Made by a program: the position numbers and the translations under genes. From Deltaproteobacteria bacterium (GTDB taxonomy: Bacteria > Myxococcota > UBA796 > SXON01), in the NCBI GenBank assembly GCA_947483545.1, contig CANKNP010000246.1:1-8110 (forward strand): DNA of 8,110 nucleotides, read 5' to 3'. The notes below the pieces were generated by a model. It was not told the origin of the DNA, searched no databases, and worked only from the letters and a program-made list of their open reading frames with translations. Shown here piece after piece: positions 1 through 5,202 of this stretch (its first letter is position 1; each line of letters starts with the position of its first letter).

Positions 1-352
1 CAGCACCCATCTCCTCGAGCAGGTCCCAGATCTTGGGCAAGGGCTTGCCGTCAGAGCCGGTCTGGTGCGAGCGGAACCAGAGGTGCTCGACCAGATGGGC
101 GATGCCCTCTTTGCCGGGGGGATCGGCTGTGGAGCCGCGATCATAGACGGTGGTCACCGACACGATCGGCTGAGTGTGGTCCTCCTGGAAGACGATGCGC
201 ATGCCGGAAGGAAACTTGAAGTCCACAAGTTGCGGATCGGCCGGCTTCAGCGAGAGCTGCATGGGCGCCTTCGGGACGTTGTCGGCGAGGGCCACCAGCG
301 GAAGGCCGACGAGGCCGATACCGAACAATGCAAGGAGAGACGAGGACTTCAT
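1..352 (-). CDS. M16 family zinc metallopeptidase, exported, N-terminal part (3' end outside window)
   Basis: Only the first 117 codons lie in the window; the reading frame stays open to the left edge. Residues 1-23 look like a Sec signal peptide: MKSSS, a hydrophobic core, then an ALA cleavage site before DN. The mature protein begins as an M16 (insulinase/pitrilysin-like) catalytic domain, with an FPSGMRIVFQED strand followed by DRGSTADPPGKEGIAHLVEH. HLVEH at residues 86-90 is the inverted zinc motif HxxEH, with H86 and H90 as zinc ligands and E89 as the catalytic base. LLEEMGA at 111-117 is where M16 proteins normally read LxxxGAxxNAxT. The family degrades or processes peptides, here presumably in the periplasm. 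The ATG is at 350-352 with GGAG five bases upstream (complement of 358-361). It is transcribed away from the cluster starting at 462. The family call is firm; the substrate and total length are unknown. Confidence 0.9.
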   Translation of the reverse strand, partial: MKSSSLLALFGIGLVGLPLVALADNVPKAPMQLSLKPADPQLVDFKFPSGMRIVFQEDHTQPIVSVTTVYDRGSTADPPGKEGIAHLVEHLWFRSHQTGSDGKPLPKIWDLLEEMGA

Positions 353-357
353 GGGGG

Positions 358-361
358 CTCC
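358..361 (-). promoter_or_regulatory. Ribosome binding site of the M16 peptidase gene
   Basis: The complement reads GGAG, then five C residues, then ATG. This supports the start at 352. The E1 gene at the other end of the window has the same arrangement, GGAG followed by six C residues and ATG. Confidence 0.55.
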
Positions 362-383
362 AGCGCGGCCAGGGGATAGCAAA

Positions 384-405
384 CGCGCGGCTGATAACCC
401 GCGCG
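384..405. repeat. 7-bp perfect inverted repeat in the divergent spacer
   Basis: CGCGCGG (384-390) is followed by an 8-nt spacer and its exact complement CCGCGCG (399-405). It lies 32-53 nt upstream of the M16 start and 57-78 nt before the start of the small membrane protein gene, so it could be an operator or a 5'-leader hairpin. Stems of this size are expected several times by chance in 8 kb of DNA this GC-rich, so function is not established. I saw no convincing -35/-10 pair for the M16 gene in the 353-461 spacer. Confidence 0.3.
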
Positions 406-449
406 GTGGGAAAAGGCGTCCGAGCGTACGCGAACAGGGCGCGACCGGC

Positions 450-461
450 TATCTTGTGGTT
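450..461 (+). promoter_or_regulatory. Possible -10 element (TATCTT) of a leaderless transcript
   Basis: TATCTT at 450-455 fits TANNNT and ends exactly six bases before the GTG at 462. In high-GC bacteria that spacing is typical of genes whose transcript starts at the start codon. No Shine-Dalgarno sequence precedes this GTG, and no clear -35 hexamer is visible. This is a suggestion from spacing only. Confidence 0.25.
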
Positions 462-650
462 GTGAACTCCCTGTCACCAAAGTGGCGTCGTTGGCTCCCC
501 TGGGGTCTGGCCCTGGCGTTGAGCGTTGCTGGGGGGGTTGCTTGGTACCTGCACCACGCGGAGCAGCAAGCCCTGGCGGATCGCGCGATGTCAGAGATCC
601 CGAAGGAAGAGTACGAGCAGTGGATGCAGGAGCTGGGGTACACGGACTAG
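462..650 (+). CDS. Small single-pass membrane protein, 62 aa, unknown function
   Basis: From the GTG at 462 the product is 62 residues. A short basic N-terminus (SPKWRR, 5-10) precedes one hydrophobic segment at about 12-30 (WLPWGLALAL then SVAGGVAWYL). A charged tail follows, with HHAEQQ and EIPKEEYEQWMQELGYTD at the C-terminus. The positive-inside rule puts the tail on the periplasmic side. There is no Shine-Dalgarno sequence; the start was chosen because it directly precedes the basic/TM unit, and GTG at 456 is an alternative. Longer in-frame extensions run through the spacer and into the M16 gene and look non-coding. The stop TAG (648-650) is one base from the GTG of the exported cysteine-repeat protein, which suggests coupled expression. 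I do not recognise the family. That it is a real gene is inferred from the TM/charge layout and the tight junction. Confidence 0.6.
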   Translation: MNSLSPKWRRWLPWGLALALSVAGGVAWYLHHAEQQALADRAMSEIPKEEYEQWMQELGYTD

Positions 651-651
651 C

Positions 652-1599
652 GTGCGTAGTGGGCCTTTCACGCTCCTGGTCTTCCTCGTCTTTGCGATGA
701 TGCTGGGCGCGCAGTTGGCCCTGGCCCGCGGCTGGGCGACCCTGCCTGGGGCGAAGGTGGCCGCGGCGCCGAGCGAGGCGATGGCGGTGCCGCCCAAGCC
801 GCTGGGGCAGCGACCCGAGGTCGCGCCCGAGGGCGAGGGAGACGGCGCGATGCGGCTCTCCTTCGAGGGGTGCAAAGCCATGGCCAAAGAGGTGCAGGAC
901 GTGTGTTGGCAGGCCCTGGCCCGACAGCAGGCCGAAGTCGATGCGCTCGGGGCCTTGGACGTGTGCGTCCACATCGTGGATCGGGAGCTTGGGCTCGAGT
1001 GTGTGGATGACGTGGCCGAGGCCATCACCCTGCGCGATCGTGGCCACGCCGAGCAGATCTGCGGGGGCGTCACCGATCGCAAATGGCGCGGGCAGTGTTG
1101 GTTCGGGGTGGGGCTCGCCTGGGCCGAGACCGACGCGGCCTACGCGCTCTCGCGGTGCGCCAAGGCCGAGGCGTTCGAGCGGTTCTGCCGGCACGACGTG
1201 GTCGGCGAGGTCAGCCTTGTAGACGTGGACGCCGGGGTGGCGTTCTGCGCCGCGGAGGAGGCGAACCCCGCGAACGACGAGCTCACCCGCAAGACGTGCT
1301 GGCACGGCATCTCGAAGTACCTCGCCCGTCGGAGCATCCGCGAGGCGGCGCTCTCCTGCGGCCGGGCGACCGAAGGCTGGCGGGGCACCTGCTTTCACGG
1401 TCTCGGTTGGGGGGCCGCGGAACGGGATGTCGAGGACACGCTCTCCACCTGCCCCCGCTACGGCGCCTACGCCGACTACTGCACCCAAGGGGTCGCCCAC
1501 CAGCTCAAGCGCTCCGATCCGACCCGGGCCCTCGCCCTCTGCGAGGCCCTCCAGACCGACACGATCCGCACGCGTTGCGTCGATTTCGTGAGCCGGTGA
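652..1599 (+). CDS. Exported cysteine-repeat protein (C-x19-C repeats), unknown family
   Basis: Product of 315 aa from GTG 652. Residues 1-25 form a signal peptide (MRSGPFTLLVFLVFAMMLGA, cleavage after ALA). A Pro/Ala/Glu-rich linker follows to about 66. From 74 to the end the protein has 16 cysteines: 74, 85, 105, 117, 137, 149, 169, 179, 199, 216, 236, 247, 267, 277, 297 and 309. Every second gap is exactly 20 (85-105, 117-137, 149-169, 179-199, 216-236, 247-267, 277-297). The gaps between are 10-12, with one of 17. A rough unit is C-[WF]-x-G-[VIL]-x(5)-A-x-x-D-x(3)-A-L-x-x-C, like two short antiparallel helices, in a 30-32-residue period related in style to TPR/Sel1 repeats. Units 3-4 resemble units 6-7 (WRGQCWFGVGLAWAE versus WRGTCFHGLGWGAAE). 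Export makes disulfides likely. A binding or scaffold role is a guess; no catalytic motif is visible. The TGA overlaps the next start. Confidence 0.85.
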   Translation: MRSGPFTLLVFLVFAMMLGAQLALARGWATLPGAKVAAAPSEAMAVPPKPLGQRPEVAPEGEGDGAMRLSFEGCKAMAKEVQDVCWQALARQQAEVDALGALDVCVHIVDRELGLECVDDVAEAITLRDRGHAEQICGGVTDRKWRGQCWFGVGLAWAETDAAYALSRCAKAEAFERFCRHDVVGEVSLVDVDAGVAFCAAEEANPANDELTRKTCWHGISKYLARRSIREAALSCGRATEGWRGTCFHGLGWGAAERDVEDTLSTCPRYGAYADYCTQGVAHQLKRSDPTRALALCEALQTDTIRTRCVDFVSR

Positions 1600-2348
1600 T
1601 CCCCTTCGTCACCCAGGTTCTTGCGCTCCTCGGCGGCCTCCTGCTCTCCGCGGTCTGGCCGCGAGACCCCCGCCCCCTGTTGGACCGCGACTCGGTCATC
1701 AACCTCGCCACAGGCGCGATGCTGTTCGCGCTAAGGCTCCTGATCAGCCTCACGGGCATCTACACCCTCCGCGTGGGGCTGCTCTCCACGTCCTGGTTGA
1801 CCTCGCCCCCCCTCCAGCTCCTCTTCGCCTTTGTGCTCCTCGACCTCGTCCGCTACTGGCTGCACCGCATGCACCATCGCGTGCCGTTCTTCTGGTGGTT
1901 CCACCGGGTTCACCACTCCGCGCGCACCTTGGACAGCACGACTGGCTTCCGCATGCACGCGGTGGATTTTGTGCAGCTCTCTGTCGTTCCCGTGCTGCTC
2001 TTCGGCATCCTCCTCGACACGACCGCGTGGCCCGCTTGGGTCCTGCCCGTCAGCCTTGTGCCCGGGATCGTCGCCGACGCGCTGGAGCACAGCAACTCCC
2101 GGTTTGCACCCCGTCCTGCTTGGCTTCGGTACGTGTTCAACAACCCACTGTTCCACTCCTGGCACCATGTCCGGCACGCCGATCTCTGCGATGGGAACTA
2201 CGCGAACGCGCTGCCGGTCTGGGATCTGATCTTCCGGTCGGACGTCTCTCAGGATGTGCCACCACCGGAGTACGGCCTCGTCCCCAAGAAGGACCTTCGG
2301 CCGGATTTCCTGGGCTTGCATCTGCTCCGGCCGCCGGATCCTCCGTGA
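1596..2348 (+). CDS. Fatty acid hydroxylase / sterol desaturase superfamily membrane protein
   Basis: Product of 250 aa. It carries the histidine clusters of the diiron fatty acid hydroxylase superfamily (PF04116): HRMHH at 90-94, HRVHH at 103-107 and HSWHH plus H194 at 187-194. Further conserved-type histidines are H121 and H165 (EHSN). These histidines bind two iron atoms at the cytoplasmic membrane face and use O2 to hydroxylate or desaturate lipid carbons. Hydrophobic segments lie at about 3-20, 36-58, 72-87 and 125-160, as in this family. NNPLFHSWHH and GNYANALPVWDLIF are typical of the bacterial sterol-desaturase-like branch. The chosen GTG (1596-1598) overlaps the TGA of the cysteine-repeat gene, so translation is probably coupled. 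The lipid substrate (sterol, fatty acid, carotenoid or other) cannot be read from sequence. Family certain, function general. Confidence 0.93.
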   Translation: MIPFVTQVLALLGGLLLSAVWPRDPRPLLDRDSVINLATGAMLFALRLLISLTGIYTLRVGLLSTSWLTSPPLQLLFAFVLLDLVRYWLHRMHHRVPFFWWFHRVHHSARTLDSTTGFRMHAVDFVQLSVVPVLLFGILLDTTAWPAWVLPVSLVPGIVADALEHSNSRFAPRPAWLRYVFNNPLFHSWHHVRHADLCDGNYANALPVWDLIFRSDVSQDVPPPEYGLVPKKDLRPDFLGLHLLRPPDPP

Positions 2349-2376
2349 CACCCTTGAGATGGGGGGCTCGTCCGCG

Positions 2377-2396
2377 CGGGTGCTCAAGCGCACCCG
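2377..2396 (+). terminator. Hairpin 29 nt after the hydroxylase gene, possible terminator without U-tract
   Basis: CGGGTGC (2377-2383), a 6-nt loop, then the exact complement GCACCCG (2390-2396). The position after the stop at 2348 fits transcription termination or 3'-end protection. There is no T-run afterwards, so it is not a canonical intrinsic terminator, and stems of this length arise by chance in such GC-rich DNA. Confidence 0.3.
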
Positions 2397-2566
2397 AGCC
2401 GAGGGCCGGTTTCGGAGGGTACTCCCGACAAAAGGGGCCACGCGCTCGTCGTCGAGCGCATCTCGGCTCGCGGGGGGCACGGCGGGCGCACCGGAGGCGC
2501 GAAGAGCGCTGCCCGCCACAAAGCAGGGCGGGTTCGGAGCCCAGCTCTGGCGAGAAAATTCACGCC

Positions 2567-2571
2567 AAGGA
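2567..2571 (+). promoter_or_regulatory. Ribosome binding site deciding the TTG start at 2578
   Basis: AAGGA lies six bases upstream of TTG 2578-2580. It is the best Shine-Dalgarno match near the 5' end of this reading frame. It places the start immediately before the first hydrophobic helix, giving a normal family length. Confidence 0.6.
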
Positions 2572-2577
2572 CGCTCG

Positions 2578-3558
2578 TTGAAGCTCGCTGCCGTTCTGCT
2601 GCTCACCGTGGTGGGCCTGGCCGCCGTGCTCTGGGGCATCGATCTGCACGTTGTTCAGGAGAGCTTGTCGGCGTTTCACTGGGGGAGCTTCCTCGTCGCC
2701 TGGGCCTGCTACTGGTGCACGCAGGTGTTTCGGTGTTGGCGTCAACAAGCCCTGCTCGCACGACCGGTCGGCTTCTGGCGCCTGATGAGCATCACCAGCC
2801 TCGGGTTCCTCGCGATCAACGTCATCCCCTTGCGCATGGGCGAGCTGGTCCGCCCGACGCTGCTCACCGACGAAGGCGTGCCCTTGGGCGAGGGCATGGC
2901 CGCCATCTTCATGGAGCGGCTGGCCGATGTGCTGATGCTCTTGTGTTTTCTGCTCTCGATCGGCTTCATGGTGGAGCTACCGCCCGGCGGCATTGTCGTC
3001 GGTGGGACCGACGTTGTGCTCGCTGGCCAGCGGATCTTCGGGGTCACGGTGGCCGGCGGTGCGGTCGTGCTGGCGCTGCTCACCTGGCTCGGGGAACGGG
3101 GGCTCGTGTACACCGACCGCCTGCCTGCTGGCCAGCTTGTACGCCGCTTTGTAGAGGGTGTTCGCCAGTTGGTGACCGACCCGCTGCGGATGGCGAAGGT
3201 AATGGGGCTGACCCTGATGATTTGGGTGGTCACGCTGATCGCGGTGTGGGCCACCCTGGCCTCTTTGCCCGGACTCCCGCACGGCCCTGGCGACGTCGTG
3301 TTCGTCTGGACCCTCACGCTCACGGGCCTCGCGGCGGTGCCCACGCCCGGCTTTTTCGGGGGCTTCGAGGCCCTGTGTGTCGCTGCATTGGCCGTGCTCG
3401 GCGCCGACGGCGACAAGTCCCGCACGTTCGCGCTGCTCCTGCACTTGGGACAGTTCGCGTTCACCGTGGCGCTTGGCGGGTACTACCTGCTGAAAGAGGG
3501 GTTGAGCTTGGGCGGCGTGGTCAGGCGCTCGGCGGGGCGGTTATCCGCCCCCCCGTGA
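2578..3558 (+). CDS. UPF0104 / LPG-synthase-TM-like integral membrane protein (flippase-like)
   Basis: 326 aa from a TTG start with AAGGA. Hydrophobic helices lie at about 2-20, 35-52, 68-84, 108-133, 150-171, 207-230, 240-258 and 264-306. This matches the membrane domain of lysylphosphatidylglycerol synthetase MprF and the stand-alone UPF0104 proteins (PF03706). Family signatures are IPLRMGELVRPTLL (83-96), MERLADVLMLL (112-122) and PTPGFFGGFEALCVAAL (255-271), matching the usual R.GE..R, ERL.D and P.PGG.G.FE stretches. The C-terminal aminoacyl-transfer domain of MprF is absent, so it should not make lysyl-PG. Members of this group are thought to move or handle membrane lipids or lipid-linked intermediates; the substrate here is unknown. 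The C-terminus is basic (VVRRSAGRLSAPP). The last codons overlap the GTG of the methyltransferase gene and contain a strong hairpin. Confidence 0.87.
   Translation: MKLAAVLLLTVVGLAAVLWGIDLHVVQESLSAFHWGSFLVAWACYWCTQVFRCWRQQALLARPVGFWRLMSITSLGFLAINVIPLRMGELVRPTLLTDEGVPLGEGMAAIFMERLADVLMLLCFLLSIGFMVELPPGGIVVGGTDVVLAGQRIFGVTVAGGAVVLALLTWLGERGLVYTDRLPAGQLVRRFVEGVRQLVTDPLRMAKVMGLTLMIWVVTLIAVWATLASLPGLPHGPGDVVFVWTLTLTGLAAVPTPGFFGGFEALCVAALAVLGADGDKSRTFALLLHLGQFAFTVALGGYYLLKEGLSLGGVVRRSAGRLSAPP
3534..3551 (+). promoter_or_regulatory. GC hairpin just before the methyltransferase start
   Basis: GGGGCGG (3534-3540), a TTAT loop (3541-3544) and the exact complement CCGCCCC (3545-3551). It lies inside the final codons of the membrane protein gene and ends three bases before GTG 3555. 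In mRNA it would cover the region where a ribosome must land, so translation from 3555 would depend on ribosomes finishing the upstream gene. Alternatively the real start is the downstream ATG at 3651. The stem is seen directly; the role is inferred. Confidence 0.35.
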
Positions 3559-4403
3559 AAGACCGCCGCCCCACCCCGACCACCCCCTGGGGTCGTCCCG
3601 ATCGCTCGCCGCCCCCGAAGCCTACGAAGCCTGCGGCCGTGCGACAGGCCATGCCTGAGGCCAAGGGCGACCGGCTGGAGGGCCGGAACGTGGTGCTCGA
3701 AGCCCTCGTGCGAAAGCGCCGCAAGGTCCTACGCATCTGGCTCGACGCTGCTGCCAAGGTGGGGTCGGACCCGACCGACAAGGTCCGGCAGATCCTGGAG
3801 CTTGGCGGCCCGTTGGTGACGCGCGTGGACCGCCAGATGCTCGACCGCATGAGCGTGACGGGGGTTCACAACGGCGTGATCGCGGAGGCGGAGCCTCCCG
3901 ACGACGTCACGGTCTCCGAGGTCCTGGAGACCGCGTTCCGGGCGAAGCGGGACCCCTGCTTCGTGCTCATCGACGAGGTGCAATACGAGCACAACCTGGG
4001 GGCGATCCTCCGCTCGGCTTTGGGCGCGGGGGTCGATGCGGTGATCATCCCGGTTCAACGCGGCAAGGGGCTCACGCCCGTGGTCTACCGCGTGAGCATG
4101 GGCGGGGCTGAGGCCGTGCCGGTGATCCGCGAGGGGATCAGCTCGGCGCTGGCACAGCTCAAGCGCGCGGGCGTGCTGATCGTCGGGGCGGACATGGACG
4201 GCGTGGCGCCTTGGAAATTGCCGCTCTCCGGGCCGGTCGCGTTTGTGCTCGGGGGAGAGGACAAGGGGTTGACGGACCCGGTGCGGAAGCGGTGCGACGC
4301 GATCGTGGGCGTGCCGCTCGCGGGCGGTCTGGAGAGCCTGAACGTGAGCGTGACAGCCGGGGTTTTGCTCTTCGAGCGGTGCCGGCAGCGGGACCTCGGA
4401 TGA
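3555..4403 (+). CDS. TrmH/SpoU family RNA 2'-O-ribose methyltransferase (RlmB-like)
   Basis: Transfers a methyl group from S-adenosylmethionine to the 2'-OH of a guanosine in rRNA or tRNA. A substrate-binding L30e-like domain at about 38-115 (RLEGRNVVLEALVRKRRKV then VTGVHNGVIAEAEP) precedes the SPOUT trefoil-knot domain at 135-280. The three SpoU motifs are intact: N147-LGAILRSA with R153, FVLGGEDKGL at 230-239 with E235, and VPLAGGLESLNVSVTAGV at 253-270 with S261 and N263. The two-domain layout is closest to RlmB (23S Gm2251), but RlmB usually has QGV where this has NGV, so the target base is not certain. From GTG 3555, overlapping the upstream TGA, the product is 282 aa with a disordered Pro/Arg/Lys-rich tail of about 32 residues. 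From ATG 3651 it is 250 aa, the usual RlmB length. The 3' end overlaps the next gene (ATGA). Confidence 0.92.
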   Translation: MKDRRPTPTTPWGRPDRSPPPKPTKPAAVRQAMPEAKGDRLEGRNVVLEALVRKRRKVLRIWLDAAAKVGSDPTDKVRQILELGGPLVTRVDRQMLDRMSVTGVHNGVIAEAEPPDDVTVSEVLETAFRAKRDPCFVLIDEVQYEHNLGAILRSALGAGVDAVIIPVQRGKGLTPVVYRVSMGGAEAVPVIREGISSALAQLKRAGVLIVGADMDGVAPWKLPLSGPVAFVLGGEDKGLTDPVRKRCDAIVGVPLAGGLESLNVSVTAGVLLFERCRQRDLG

Positions 4404-5176
4404 GCTTGGACCTGGCGTTGGTGACCGGCGCGTCCAGCGGGATTGGCGAGGCGAGCGTTCACCGGCTTGTCGCGCTGGGGTACCGGGTGCTTGCCGCAGG
4501 CCGTCGGATGGAGCGACTGGAGGCGTTGGCCCTGCAGTTTCCAGCCGGCGTGTGCGTCCCCGTGCTGCTGGACGTCACGAGCGAAGAGAGCGTCGCGGCG
4601 CTCGCCGATCTGCTCGGAGTTGGCCCGCTCCATGTGCTCGTCAACTCGGCGGGCTTGTCCCGCGGGCTCGCACCCCTGGAGCACGCCCCCGAGGCCCATT
4701 GGCGCGCCATGATGGAGACCAACGTGATGGGCCTCTACCGGGTCACCCGGACGGTGATGCCGCACTTGCGTCGCGCATGTGAGCGTCGCCGCGCGGACGG
4801 CACGCCGGGGCATTCGCACCTGGTGAACATCGGCAGCATCGCGGGGTTTCAAAACTACGTCGGGGGTTCAGGCTACGCAGCTTCCAAGCACGCAGTTCGG
4901 GCGATCTCGCAGACCCTGCGCCTGGAGCTGGTCGGCACGCCGATCCGGGTGACCGAGATCAACGCGGGGCTCGTGGAGACGGAATTCAGCCTCGTCCGGT
5001 TTGACGGCGACGCGGAGAAGGCGGCGAAGCCGTACGCGGGCATTGAACCCCTCGTGGCCGAGGACATCGCGGACCTTGTGGCGTTCGCCGTGTCGCGAAA
5101 ACCGCACGTCAACATTGACGAGATCGTGGTCAAGCCGATACGGCAGGCGAGCGTCTCGGTGGTGGTGAGGGGGTAA
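4400..5176 (+). CDS. Short-chain dehydrogenase/reductase, YdfG-like (3-hydroxy acid dehydrogenase type)
   Basis: 258-aa classical SDR. The Rossmann nucleotide motif TGASSGIG is at 9-16, with R35-R36 after the second strand favouring NADP(H). D58 (LLDVT) contacts adenine, NSAG is at 82-85, and N108 is the structural active-site Asn. The catalytic Ser is S146 (NIGSIAG), with Y159-x3-K163 (YAASK) completing the tetrad. The C-terminal half (GLVETEFSLVRFDGD, KPYAG-PLVAEDIAD, then PHVNIDEIVVKPIRQA) closely follows the YdfG / serine 3-dehydrogenase branch, which oxidises L-serine, L-allo-threonine and 3-hydroxy acids with NADP. The exact substrate is inferred from that resemblance. The ATG overlaps the methyltransferase stop (ATGA at 4400-4403), so the two are translationally coupled, although no metabolic link between them is obvious. 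Confidence 0.93.
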   Translation: MSLDLALVTGASSGIGEASVHRLVALGYRVLAAGRRMERLEALALQFPAGVCVPVLLDVTSEESVAALADLLGVGPLHVLVNSAGLSRGLAPLEHAPEAHWRAMMETNVMGLYRVTRTVMPHLRRACERRRADGTPGHSHLVNIGSIAGFQNYVGGSGYAASKHAVRAISQTLRLELVGTPIRVTEINAGLVETEFSLVRFDGDAEKAAKPYAGIEPLVAEDIADLVAFAVSRKPHVNIDEIVVKPIRQASVSVVVRG

Positions 5177-5190
5177 CGCACCGATCGAGG

Positions 5191-5202
5191 TACACTACGC
5201 CG
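5191..5202 (+). promoter_or_regulatory. Possible -10 element (TACACT) six bases before the Uma2 start
   Basis: TACACT at 5191-5196 fits TANNNT and ends exactly six bases before ATG 5203, the spacing expected for leaderless transcription. The only Shine-Dalgarno-like sequence, GAGG at 5187-5190, is 12 bases from the ATG, which is too far to be good. No -35 element is apparent. Evidence is weak but parallels 450-461. Confidence 0.25.

Larger units (their letters stand above)
2349..2577. other. 229-nt intergenic spacer between the two plus-strand groups
   Basis: No gene is supported here. An in-frame ATG at 2359 would add 73 mostly basic, Ser/Ala/Arg-rich residues to the downstream membrane protein. 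That extension has no Shine-Dalgarno sequence and no recognisable feature. The spacer holds one GC-rich hairpin near its left end (2377-2396) and a local AT-rich patch (GAGAAAATTC, 2552-2561) just before the ribosome binding site at 2567. A promoter for the second group is expected here, but I could not identify a convincing -35/-10 pair. Confidence 0.5.

Noticed and set aside
65..379. Plus-strand open frame of 104 codons
   Set aside because: It is antisense to the M16 peptidase N-terminus, which has a signal peptide and HLVEH.
349..1500. Minus-strand open frame of 383 codons
   Set aside because: It is antisense to the small membrane protein and the cysteine-repeat gene, low complexity, and lacks a signal, domain or ribosome binding site.
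1083..1595. N-terminal extension of the hydroxylase from the ATG at 1083
   Set aside because: It would overlap the cysteine-repeat gene in another frame and yields Arg/Gly-rich sequence. The GTG at 1596 gives a normal length and a typical overlap.
2254..2577. Upstream starts (2254 or 2359) for the UPF0104-like protein
   Set aside because: The extension is basic, low complexity and partly inside the hydroxylase gene. TTG 2578 has AAGGA at good spacing and sits right before the first membrane helix.
1731..2639. Minus-strand open frame of 302 codons
   Set aside because: It is antisense to the hydroxylase gene with its conserved histidine boxes; the product shows no recognisable domain.
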